Shown here in pieces: positions 12,725 through 24,060 of a stretch of DNA of 64,000 nt. The stretch lies in the NCBI GenBank assembly GCA_023375675.1, contig JALQBC010000003.1, forward strand, positions 124,001 to 188,000, written 5' to 3'. A program made the translations under genes and the position numbers. The stretch comes from Cytospora piceicola. Its lineage: Eukaryota > Ascomycota > Sordariomycetes > Diaporthales > Cytosporaceae. Each line of letters opens with the position of its first letter. The first letter of the stretch is position 1. Under the pieces are notes generated by a model. It saw only the letters and a program-made list of their open reading frames with translations, ran no database searches and was not told the DNA's origin.

Positions 12725-14550
12725 GACATTTTCATAATTGCTGTTGTCGTTACTGTTGTCTGTATTTGCATCTTCTATAGTAAAGTCTTCGAAATCGATA
12801 TCGTAGCTATATAGCTTTAATTTAAAGTTAACCTAGCTCCTTTTAAATGTTTTTAACAGCTTTAACTTCGGCTCTTATCTTATATTTTTATATACTGTTA
12901 ACTTATCCTGTAAGTATAAATACTTATTAAGCTCCGGGGTATTAACGTTTTCAGGTCTTGTTTCCTTATAGCCTTTTATTATATTATAATAAAGGCCTTC
13001 TATCTCCGGTGTTAGGTAGCTGTTAAAATCTATCCTATCCGCTTTTAATATCTTTTATATCGTCTTTTAGTTAGCGTTGTTAAATGGCATACCGTACTAG
13101 ACAGCCTTCCCTATAGTCGGCCGTCGCTAAAGATTAATAGGTTTATTAATATAAATATGTTTCCGTCTATCTTATCGTCTGATTTAATATCCGTTCTACT
13201 CTTTTATAAACCTAAATATTTCAAATCGGATCTACGGTATAAAGATATATAGAAAGGCGATATAGTCCGGTATCTGCCTTTTAGCCTATAAGTCCTTTTT
13301 CTTAAGCTGCGTGAAGTACCTTTATAGTAAATAGTATTAGTTACACTCAATTTCTATTAATTAAGCTTAATTAAAGGTAAAGAGGTGAAAATATATATAC
13401 CCGTTAGAAAAGGGAGCGGCCTTTACTAATCTGTATCTAGTACGACTCGATACGTTAGTTAGCTGTACTCTTACCGTATATAAAGACGTTTCTAAACGTA
13501 AGTAGATGTTCCCTTTTAAATAGTAGGAGATGTTCGTTAAGCTAGTTTAAGGTTAAGATAAGTCGCTTAGTCTTATAAGGAGTTATTGTCGTTAACACGA
13601 TAATAACATTACCGGTATTATCTTTAGTAGGTTTAATAGGTTTCTTTTCCTTTATATATATCGAGAGAAAGTAATGAATTATCGTTATAATACTTACCTT
13701 TATATTATAGTCGGTATAAAGGACTATTAGTATTACGCTTTGCTTCCGGATGACGTTTATATATTAGGTAAACACACTACGTTAGGTTAAAGCTGAGTTC
13801 TCGATATAAATCTATAATATATACCGCGAGTAGGCGTTAATCCTAATATAAACCTCGAAGCTAAACTAGCTTAGCTTATGGTAGCTATCTATATACTATA
13901 TATAGTTAGGCCCTAGTGTTATAAAGCCGCCCCTTCTTTTATAGAGATCTTTTTATATTACTCTTGCCGGTACTAAGAACTTCTTTACGTATACGTCCTA
14001 GCTAACGCGGCGTAAGATATTAAGCTCGTTTTTATAGCGGATATAGCGGAAGACATTATAATAAGTTAAGCGAAAAAAAAGATATTATAAGCGAAACGAA
14101 CGTTTTATAAACGCCGTAACTTAATTAGCCTGTATCTTAGTAAGTTCTGGTAGAAGGCGGCGAAATATACCTATTTCCTGTCTTAATTTAGCTATACCGG
14201 TTACTGTAATACGAAAGCCGTCTTAAGTAAGTAGATCTAAAAGGTCGAGATTACTAAGGTCGTTTTAGTCGTAGTAGTAAAGTTTTAGCTAGTGTCGTAA
14301 AGCGGGTAAGTCTTCGAAATAAAGACGGCGGAAAGGCACGCCCTAAAGCTTAAAACGTCGTTAAATAGTCTTATAAGAAGCTATTACATTAAAACGGTCT
14401 TCTAGATCGTCTACAATTATAGTAATAGGCGTTATATCGGCGTAAGACTTCGTAATAAACCGTTTATAGAGCTTAAGCCCTATAGTAGCACCTATAGCTG
14501 CTAGCAGAAAGTTAGTATAGCTATATAGTCTAAAGGGTATATAAAGATAT
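12725..14550 (-). pseudogene. Fossil integrase-core (DDE) transposase
   Basis: Reading the minus strand through RIP stops recovers an rve-type integrase core. The first Asp lies in GPNYIxYIDSYHKLS (codon at 13887-13889), followed by FSFEVYIRINAYSRYI. The second Asp lies in LYTDYNIK (13710-13712). The catalytic Glu lies in YGKSTANxRIESY (13446-13448). This pattern is that of the fungal integrase-core-domain proteins, whose usual form reads roughly GPN..W..DGHDKLS..GF.IYA.IDAYSRYI and TANQRIE. An Asp in the IDAYSRYI block has become Asn. A GT..AG intron fossil (about 13572-13697) separates the second Asp from the Glu; removing it gives a spacing of about 45 residues. The C-terminus is Asp/Asn-rich. 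Many in-frame stops make it non-functional. The N-terminal limit is uncertain. Confidence 0.75.
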
Positions 14551-15901
14551 CAATTTCTGTAAATTTTACAGTTTCTATATTAGTAGCGTATAATCTCTAC
14601 TATTCGAGCCTTATCACGGTTTATTATATACGATAAAGGTCTATTATATATTATTAAGGTCTAAAGGACGTTAATAGCCTTTTTTAAATTACTAGTATAT
14701 ACTTAAACTTTATTAAGATGTAAACTTAATATTTTTATATTTTATAACCTTACTTTGCTTATTAAGTCCGTATTCCTATGTTTTTACTAATCCTTACACT
14801 TAAAAAAACCTACTATCTGTTTATATTTATATTTTCTACTATACTATAATCTTACTCCGTCTTAGCTCTTTTACCCTTACCTTTACCTTAGGTTTCCTTA
14901 AGAATCTCCGCCTTAGCACTTTTAAGCTGTCGGTCTTAAAGCTTTAACTTACCTATACTTATAGTCTCGTAAGTCTCCGTATTAAATCCGATAAACTAGC
15001 CCTTTTTCTTAGCTTACTTCAGCTCTTCTATTACTCTTAGTTAGCTTTAGCCGTTTTTTATTTCTTTAAATAGTAAACTTACTCTTATAAAGAGAATATT
15101 TACTACTTTTATTAGAGTAGTAACAGTTAATATATCTTCTATTATATATATCCGGGCTTAAGTAGATACACTTCTTACTTAGTCTTCTGTTATCGATATA
15201 TCGATATATACTATAGTTTACTCGATGTCGCTTAAGGTATAGTCTAGTCGCGGGTATCTTATATTTAAGTAGTTCGAAAAGATAGCCTGTTTATACTACC
15301 TGCTAGTAAGGCTCTTTTATTTCGAAGTCTGCTTAAACCTGCTCTTTAGTCTTATAATCCTAGACTCTTTTAAGCTTAACGTTACGAATTACCTTTTTCT
15401 ATAAAAAAAAATTAGTTATTTAATAAGTAAAGGATAAACTTAAGAATAAGTACCTTATTAGCGATAATAATGTTAATAACCGCGGGAACCTTACTCTTAT
15501 AAAGCTTATTAATAATATAGATAGTTAAATCTCGGTCGCTGTTATAATCCTCTAGCTTTTTAGCGAGGCTTATAATAGGCTTCTTACTAATGCTAAAGCT
15601 TACTAAGGCTAGCTTTCTTATAATAGAGTAAGAATTTAGAATAACGATGATTAAAAAAAAAGGTAAGTAGAATATATATAGTATAAGTATTACGTGCTTA
15701 ATACTAGTTAAGCTTAATCTACCTTGGTTAATAGTAGGTAGAGTAGGTTAAAAGTTAGTAGGTTTATCAGATTCGGTTTAAAGAATATTTTATAGTATAA
15801 AAGTTTTAAAGGAGGGAAAGTACGGTAGCGGGGAGTTATAAAGCGAAAGGTGTGGCTATAAGCTCTAACTCAGGGGGTGCGGTACTTAAAATTTTTTTAT
15901 T

Positions 15902-15952
15902 AAAAGTGCCTTCGACGGCCGTTGTCCCCAAGACCCCTGTGGGACACCGTAG
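15902..15952 (-). repeat. Right terminal inverted repeat of the transposon
   Basis: Reverse complement of the left TIR (8496-8546), with differences of the G/A type expected from RIP or drift. Followed directly by ATGT, matching the ATGT before the left TIR. Diverged inverted similarity extends inward to about 15390. Confidence 0.9.
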
Positions 15953-16284
15953 ATGTCCCTTGAGCGGTCTCAATATTCTATGTAGCTATCAGCTTCCCGT
16001 ATAGTTGGCTTACACCCGTAGTCTGGCATGCGCGGTCTGGATAGATCTCAAGCTTACGGCCTCTGGTCAAACCAAGTCTGTGTAGTATCATCGAGAATGT
16101 GTATGTGTAACCCGTAGGTCTGAATTATTGTGGTAGATACCTAGCATATGGCTCTTACCTTGGAGATCAAAACCTCCAAAAACACCCGAGTCACCACCAA
16201 ATTTTGGGTATAGGGCCTGACTGCCCCAACCAGAAGACGCCATGCATAACATATATAGAGGTGAACCCCCCATTACTCACCACC

Positions 16285-19200
16285 TCACTCCCTCTTCCCC
16301 TTGCGCCCCTCACTACCCGACCCCGCGCCCGTTGCCCTGCTGGCCCACGTGCCCGTCCTGTGCACGCTCCCCAGGTCGCTCACCGAGCTGTCGTCGTGCT
16401 CGACCCGGAAGCTGAAGTCGACGGTGCCCACCAGCTCGCCCACCGTCTTGGTCAGGCCCTCCAGGTCGCCGATGATCAGCGTCGAGCACACCTGCAGGAC
16501 CGCGAACTCGGTGTAGCCCTTCTGCTCCATGTTGCGCGCGTCCAGCAGGCTCCACGCCTCGGGTGCGTGGTGCTGCTCCTGGGCTTCTTGCGGCGGTGCG
16601 AGGCCGGCGGCCGCGGCGCTGCTGCTGCCCTGTCCTGCCTCGTCATATGAGGACGACGCGGAGGAGAAGGAGGATGAAGAGGATGGTGGGGCAGCTGGAG
16701 ATGCTGGACCCTTGTGGTGGGGTTTAGGTTTCATAGGCATGCCGATGAGGTTTCGCGTAATCTCGTGCGGCTTGGGTAGGGGCACATATGGCGGCAGTGA
16801 TTGGCCGGACATTAGGGAATTGGAGAGGAGCGTGAGTGTGGACAGGACCTGGGTATGTAAGGGGGACACCTCCTCGAAGACACCGCCGAGAACGTGCATC
16901 CATTCCTGGTCAGCGTCTCCCGAGGCGCTTCTCGGTTCCCAAGTGAGGATGTAGGACATCAGGGTCATATAATTCATCATACTGGCAGGTGTTAGCTTTT
17001 CCTCAATCTGAGTTCGGTGAGAGGGTGCAATGAATGCAAAACGAACCGTGTAGACCGCAATATAATCTCCTGGTACTGCTCCTCGGGGAACTTGCCGCCA
17101 ATGGTCGGTTCAAACTTCTGGAAATTCGCATGCATCTGCAGCGATGGGAGGAGCAGGGTCAACTTTCCGAACATCTTCCGCCGAACCTTATACAGTTGGT
17201 GTGCCGGAGTCCCCGGAACTTCCATGTCTCCCAATGTACCCGTCATGGTACCTTTCATTGTTGTGTAAATCACACCCGAGTAGTTGGCCAGAAGATAAAG
17301 TGTCGCGCTGAGGTCTTTGCGGAGCCAGTTCTTGTCCGAGAACGGGCTAGGAAACACCGTCCAGAAGAAGGCAACAAAGGCACCTCCGGTGACAGTTGCG
17401 AGACGATAAGGAGCGATTTCATAAAGTCTAGGCAGCCACAGTCAGTAGGTTTCGGTTGATGGGGTGGCGGGCATGTAGTCCTTACGGGTAGTATGGTTGT
17501 CCGCTTTTCTCAGAGGCGGCGATTCCAAGTGAGCGTGTCTGAAGCTCGTACCCCAGAATAAGAACCTGGGTGACGATGCACATTACAATGGCCGGTATAA
17601 ACTGCGGGTATTTGAAGAAGAAATAATACTCAACAAAGATGAAGAGCCAGAGGAAGACAAAAATGCCAGGGGTCTTGTCGTCGACGATGTACCAGATGAT
17701 GAAGCAGTTCACCATAGCGACGAAGGTGCCTCCCACTCGGCACATAAAGCCGAATATCGACTGCCCTGACGTCTGCGTCATGCCAATCGCTACGATAATC
17801 ATCGCCCATACAAGCCTCTGCTTGATGAAGAACTGCTGAGTCTGCTCCAGAAATGCAATGATGCCGATTGTCATGGTGGCACAAGCAACACGGAAGCCGA
17901 ACACAGACTCTGGCGAGCCGAAGAACCGCGAGAATTTTCTAAGACCGTTGCCGAATCTTTCCCACGCGTTGGCAGGAGGTAGATGCTCAGGATCCCTGTT
18001 GTGCAACCAGCCCTGACCGAGATACACCACATTATTGAGGCCCCTGTCCACCATGTCCGGCGAGTCTTCGGCTGCCGAGTCCTCGCCCTTGAAGATACCG
18101 ATGAGCCATTTCCTCAAACGGCGTTCGTTGGGAAATATGAGGCGCTTCTTGGAGAATGTTCCATCGTTTACTTTTGCTTCAGCAAAGGCGACGAAATCTT
18201 GGACGGCCTCGCCGGTGGCTTGCATCTGAGACGCACATTGGATCAGTTCAGGTTCGTTCAGGGGACTGGGTGCTCACAAGCTTACCAATTTCTCGAGATA
18301 CAAAATCACGTAGAGCTGAGCCTGGTCGTTTCGTCTCTTCTCGAAAAGGCGCGTGCTGTTCTTGTCCCAGGTTTCAGGCCTGCCATCACTAGAGAGGCCT
18401 TTCTCCTTGGCCCAGATACGCAGAATCTCGCTCTTGCGGTTGTTGAATGCATCGACTTTCTCGTTGATGACCTGCGAGAAACCAACTTGACCGGCGCGCA
18501 GTTGTCCCCCAGATGCTTCAACATCAGCATCCGCGCCAGCCTTCTTCTGCTCCTTGGGCTGTGGGAACATTTGCAACAATATGCCTCCGTGATTGATGCC
18601 CTCTACGATAGCTTCAGACAATATCTCGAAAGGCTCGTGTAGTTGCTTCATTATATCGTTCCAGATCCGCTGGCTCTCCTCCTTGTCGTAGGGCTTGAAT
18701 TCTTCAAACAGACCGCCTTCGACCTCCTCACTGCCATCCCAACCTCGATCCCTACCAACTCGCTGGAAAATGTCCATGATGGTGCCAATCCCGGTCATAG
18801 GGATGACGAAATTGCGGATCAAGTTAAACACTTCGCTGAAGTCGTTGGCGCCCAGGTAGCCCCAGGCTACATCTCGCTTGGCAAACTTGATATCGCCATA
18901 GACTTTTCCCATTAGCTCTCTGGTGGCTGCGATAACGCCACGAAGAGCCAGGGCTGTCTTTTGCTCCTGCGTCAAAGGAGGACCCGTGTCCTTCTTGCCG
19001 CCCTTCCGCTCCGGCTCAGATCGACCGGCGGAAGTCTCGATGATCTCCAGAGAGAACATGTCCTCCTTCTCCAGGCCTTGGAGGTAGTCTTTCTCCAGGG
19101 AAATGGCCCTCTTGAACAAGCCGAGAACGCCAGCCATCTGCATGTAGACGACCTGACGGCTGCTAATGGGGAAGACGAATAAGGACACAGCAGTTCCGAT

Positions 19201-20084
19201 GGCAAGGCCGCTGAAAATGGCCATTATAAGCCTTGAGACGAAAGCCTCAGCCGCCGCGACAGTCGGGAACTCGGGGCCGAAGGTACATGAGATGTTGGCC
19301 ACTATACAGTAGATGATGACGGGCATATTGAAAGCCGGGTACTTTGCCCTGATGCAGTTGGCTATCCAGATGTTGAAGACCAGCCAGACTGCGCATACGG
19401 CGCTCTGACTGGAATTATAAGGGGCCTTACCATGGGTGGCAATGTATGCGGCCATCTCCTGAAGATCGGACGTGTTCAGGCGTGCTCTCACACCAGTGTA
19501 CGTTATCAACATTGCTACGCCGCTCCCAATAGAGGCGGCGATACAGTTCAGGACCAATGTCTGGAGGAACTTCCCGCGGGGCATGACGGCGAGGGACAAG
19601 ATGCTGATGATGCCAACGAGGTAGCCCAGAGTTGTGAAAGTTTTCATTACAGATGCGGCTTGGTAAATAGCAAGGCTGATAATGGGCGCGACAGAGCCTC
19701 TGCACAAGGAACAAGCACAGGGTCAGTAGGGAATCTTGACTATTAGGTTACACAGGCAGGACGGGACGAGGGGGATACAGACTTGAACATGAACTTGAGC
19801 AACAATGGCGTCAGCCCCAGTCTCGCCATGACCTTGGTGACAAGGCCGGGCGGCTTTGGTTTCTCGGCGCCGTCGTCGGCGGCGGTGGCATGTCGTTTCG
19901 CTGACTCGGCCGGAATGTCGTCCTTGAAAGTCGGAGCATTGCGCAGCATGTCACCCCCCTGGTCTGGTTCAAGCAACTGCGAGGGACTCGAGCCATTTTG
20001 TTCCTCTTGTGGCATTTCCTCCCGCGATTGCTCTTGGTTCAGGACATCCTGTGCTGGTGGTGTCGTTGTTGGTTCGACCGCCAT
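16285..20084 (-). CDS. BRE4/ArAE-family membrane transporter (putative ER transporter), 1174 aa
   Basis: CDS is complement(16285..16981, 17056..17427, 17486..18225, 18286..19699, 19783..20084). Intron lengths are 74, 58, 60 and 83 nt and the frame is continuous. Residues 1-100 are hydrophilic and Pro/Gln-rich. A first block of about six membrane segments follows (from GSVAPIISLAIYQ to roughly residue 290), then a long cytosolic loop, then a second hydrophobic block (from FGFRVACATMTIGIIAFLEQ onward) and a conserved C-terminal domain ending near NYMTLMSYILTW. This is the architecture of fungal proteins with Pfam ArAE_2_N and ArAE_2, related to yeast Bre4 (brefeldin A sensitivity) and to aromatic-acid/malate exporters. 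The substrate is unknown. The fourth donor could also lie at 17046, adding three residues in phase. The final approximately 80 residues are low-complexity Ser/Ala/Gly-rich. Confidence 0.85.
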
Positions 20085-22787
20085 CGCTATGGATGCGACG
20101 CGGTGAAGATGGGCGGCGCAGTAATCAACATGCAGGAAAGCAGGAAATGGAAAACCCGAGTATCTAATTAGGTGTTAAGGAATCAAGGGTAGGTATAGAA
20201 TGAACGGTGTATTTCAGCGGTTATTGCAACTTCAGTATGCTGACATGTCGCAATCTGGCCATACAGGAAAGGGTTGAAGAGAGCAATGGAAATGAAGACA
20301 ACAGGCAGTACAGGCGTGGAGAATAGGGAAACATCTTGAACGTTCAACAGCAATGCGGAAAGGCGGAGTGTGAAAAGGTTGCGGCTCCAGCTTGATCCAT
20401 GCTCGTCGCGGCGTTCAATAGCGTCAATTGGTTCCAACACTGCCGATCAGTGGGATGACCCCCTGCCACCGCCTGGCACCTTGGAGATGTGGCGCCTGGG
20501 GTGCCACTAATCCATCCTTGTGCTAGCACCCCCACAGGTGGACCAAGGTACTCTGTACAGAAACCTTCCCTGTGGCCTTCGATCCCTCGTACCTGAGACC
20601 CAGAACCTATCGACCTTGTCATCATACTCCGGCTTCTCCGTGCTGCGACAGCATCAGACACCTTTTCCCAAACCTGTGATAGCGAGACGCGCATTTCTTG
20701 GCGTGTTGCATGGCTTGTTGCAACTGCGCCGATTCTTTATCGTCTTGCTCTAGAAAGATCCCGAGGTCCTGAACCATACATGAGAGATCGGCATCGGAGG
20801 CACACTCCTTTGTTCCTCTATCAGGGGGATCCTGTACGTACAGTCATCTTGATCCATCCCGTGATTGATATCCACCTATGTGGCTGACAGGCCGTTCTAC
20901 GAAAAAGAAGACCTGTAATTGTCCAAAGTAAGTGGTTAGGTCAACTAGAGAGTCCAGGTAGACCTGAAATAATATGCTTAGATGCTGCAACAGAAGAGGA
21001 GACAAGGTAGTATCAGGTTTGCGAAAAAGAAGAGAGACAACTTTGAAAAGAAATCTCAAGTATCGAGTGCGAGTGCGATGGCAAGCAGATTTTCTCCAAG
21101 ATGATGCCAAGGTTTACGTCACGACCACCTGATCATGAATTCAACAAACTACCGGGTTGGCCAAATGGATTGTTTGTCCGATTTCTACAGAAACCGGTAT
21201 TTGGCATTGAACGTTGGAGGCAGTGTACATACTGTTGTTGTTCCTATGCCAAATGCATGTTGCTTTTTATCAATAACATAATATGTCCATAGTTGGACGA
21301 AGATTTTCAGATTTGGTATATTGATATCACATTAGCTACCTTAAGTAGGTAGGTAGTTGGTCTGGTTCCTGAACCCCCACCAACCACCTGGACCCCCAAT
21401 GGACATTGTTCATGACCTGGGTACTATCTACTTACTTAAGTAAGTAGGCATACCATTTCGTTCGAACAAATTTGGCAAGTCGTCCCCTTGGTAGAACACC
21501 TGGTAGTCCATAAATGATGGTCCAACGGCCTCTTCACATATGCTGGGGTGGACACCATTGCGCGCTTACAATTTTAGCCTTATAGATATCCCGTGTTCAC
21601 CTTGGCAGGGATTAGAGATCCATCTACCTTCAAATCTACGTACCAGAGACTCTAACGCCTCCGAGGTTATACCGGACATTCTAGTAAACATAGCATCCCT
21701 GCCGTCCATCCACCGAACTATGACGATGAGTAAACGTGGAACCCCATATCACTGGCACCAAGTGCTTGTACCCTCCGATTACATATTGAATGTGCAAACA
21801 GCCTCGTAATTCCTCACCTTTCCCTTGAGCTCAACCTCTCGTATATCCTACTACAAATTGAGAATATGCCACAAACCTTTTGGCATTCAAGAGATTAATT
21901 GCTACTCTTGTAAAACCTTGGCATCGTCATGCAATCCAACCTTTAGGGCAAAGTTTGAACAGCAAGCGTCCATCCACTGTTGCTAATTTAAATCTGATAA
22001 TACCGGGAGAAGTATGTACCTGGGCACCCTGATAGACATCACAGGACACTTTGCTGACGACTTTTGAGGTTTGAGTTAGGTACTACACAGTACTCAGGTA
22101 GGTAGGTACACGAAGGGCTCCTGGGCCTGTACATAGAGCAAAATCGAGCACTATATGTGTCAAAAATCGGAAATCCACATCCGGCGTGGGCGACACATAA
22201 GCTATGTTCTTCAGTCGGTCCCGGAAGCTATACCTAAGACTATATGTCTGGCTCGAGATATACTACCCTAACTCACCTGCCTACCAGGTTACTCGATGAT
22301 TAAAGCCCTGGAAGGGACTGAATTCCAAGTGGAAGAATCCAGGTAAAAGAATTCCAGGTAAAAATGCAGCACTTGAAAGTAGCATCGAACGGTTGGAACC
22401 ATATATCAATCAAGAGCAAGAAGCGAAATTGATGTTTCACTGCAGAGGTATCAGGATATCAGGTGAAGCCTATGGCAATTCATATTATAAACCTCGCTAA
22501 CCTTTGCACACATTGCACATGTGTGCAAAGCTCACAGATATCACATCCAACGAGCTGCGTGTGCTCCTGCTTCGAAACGCCATCTGGATTTAACGCTTTA
22601 CCAATGATACCAGCTCCGGGGACTATTGCGCTGCACATGTATCCTATCCACAACTAGATCGCCACTTTGTTTCTGCCCGTCACCCGTACATGCCACTTGT
22701 CAGCAGCAAGCACCGACGATGACTATCGGGCACTATATTCTACTGGCGTAAACAATCCGATGAAGACCGATGCCCTGGTGGAGCAGC
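20085..22787. other. Intergenic region, no gene seen
   Basis: Contains the promoter of the leftward transporter gene. Reading frames are all short and show no family features. TACCTA/TAGGTA-type motifs recur at about 21335-21450 and 22085-22110. Confidence 0.6.
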
Positions 22788-24060
22788 CTATCTTGACATC
22801 CATTGGCGCTCCTCAGAACCAGTATTGTAACCCTGAATAGAGTTCTTGGCACCCCATTCCCCCTCAGGCATCCGAGTACCATGCGAGTCGAAGAGTTTAT
22901 TCAACTCCTCGTTTAACACTAGACGCATAACAGTCAGCGCGAGCTGAGGTTTCGAGACCACCCTCCCCTCCTTCCAAGGGTTATAAACAGGTGGACCATA
23001 CCTGTCAGTGTCGTTGCCTCCCGTGGCAGAAGCCAAAACGTATCACGTTCTTGGTTAACGAGGAAAAGATTGCGGGGCAACGGCGTTCCTAACAAGCCCC
23101 CCGCCGGGATCGTTATGTCAGCACACCCTCCCCCGAGAGACCCGGCTATATCGGCAATGCGGAGTGATTCAATGTTACCTTTGGTGATAGTGAAGATCCA
23201 TGGTACTGGCACATCTTCCCCTCCTTCCCTGAAGTCCTCAGCCGCCTCGCTGTAGCTCCTCATAATCTGTAGCATAAGTAGTGTATTCGGCCACATATTG
23301 AGGCCGTTGTAGTTGCATTGGGATCTATCCGCCGGATTGACGAGCCCATTGTTGCCAACACAGACGGAGTCTTCATGGATGTAGTACGGGTAGTCCGCGA
23401 GGTCGCCGTATTTCTCGATACTGCCCGAGAACAAACTCTTGTAATCGAACAAAGCCAGCTTTGGGCCTCGTGAGGAGTAGTAGTGGAGGGTACAGGGGAA
23501 ATAGTCGGTGTAGATGCCCTTGGCCTGAAATTCTCTGGCGAAGTGCGGGATTGTTGGCGCGAGGTTGGCCGCTGTGGCATGAAACCGTTGTGCCCGGGTC
23601 AACTTCACTGGATGTGGTCGGGACAGAGGTGTTTGTCCCCGCATCGAGCACCGGAGAAGACGTCCGGCCATATTGTACATTGTGGTATGGTTTGACATTG
23701 GGAAGAGATGGTGTGCAAACCTGAGAGCCGTGGACTGCAGTTGTAAAGTCGCTGCTCAGCTGGGTGTGCCCAAACCATTTTAAATAGACACACTGCAGCC
23801 ACTCACCCACTGCAACCGTGTGCGCCATAATCCACGTGTTATAGGTAGTGCCAGTCATGGAAGATAATGCTTGACGCCCTCGGCATGGACGCTTGGCTGC
23901 ATTGCCAGATTACCCCCCCAGGGCACCTATCGGAGGTTATCAATTTCAAGTCTTCAATGTTATTTATGTACACCGGGCGAGTCCCATAATTCGCGGGGAC
24001 AGATCCCAGCAAAGCAGGTATAAAGATGAAGAGAGTGCCTACTTGGGTAAGGTTTGACAT
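22788..24060 (-). pseudogene. Unrecognised gene with apparent frameshifts (possible pseudogene)
   Basis: Three consecutive minus-strand segments look like one protein. It starts at the ATG at 24060 with a hydrophobic, signal-like segment (VGTLFIFIPALLGSVPA) and continues to CPGGVIWQCSQASMPRASSI. It resumes in another frame with TGTTYNTWIMAHTVAVGEWL (from 23858). After a likely intron (donor GTTTGC near 23719, acceptor near 23575) it continues with IPHFAREFQAKGIYTDYF to about 23045, then shifts again into a frame ending GSEERQWMSR at 22788. The first change needs loss of one base in TTCCATG. The second needs one more T in a TTTT run. Neither site offers a usable intron. I do not recognise the family. 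Real frameshifts and sequencing errors cannot be told apart here. Confidence 0.45.

Larger units (their letters stand above)
8496..15952. mobile_element. RIP-degraded DNA transposon with 51-bp TIRs, about 7.46 kb
   Basis: The block is bounded by nearly identical inverted termini of 51 bp that begin CTACGGTGTCCCAC. ATGT flanks both sides (8492-8495 and 15953-15956), which looks like a 4-bp target-site duplication. The interior is strikingly AT-rich, poor in CA and TG dinucleotides, and full of TAG/TAA stops, as expected from RIP. The minus strand of the right half keeps a fossil integrase-type DDE transposase; the plus strand of the left half keeps fossil coding sequence of unknown function. 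Inverted similarity continues a few hundred bp inward from both TIRs. TIRs plus a DDE enzyme support a cut-and-paste DNA transposon rather than a retroelement. No intact reading frame remains, so it should be inactive on its own. Confidence 0.85.

Noticed and set aside
8496..15952. Interpretation of the AT-rich block as an LTR retrotransposon because of the integrase-like core
   Set aside because: The ends are inverted, not direct, repeats, and I saw no reverse transcriptase or RNase H motifs in either orientation.
18274..18642. 219-codon plus-strand frame opposite the transporter gene (from 17983)
   Set aside because: Antisense shadow of conserved transporter exons; crosses a real intron.
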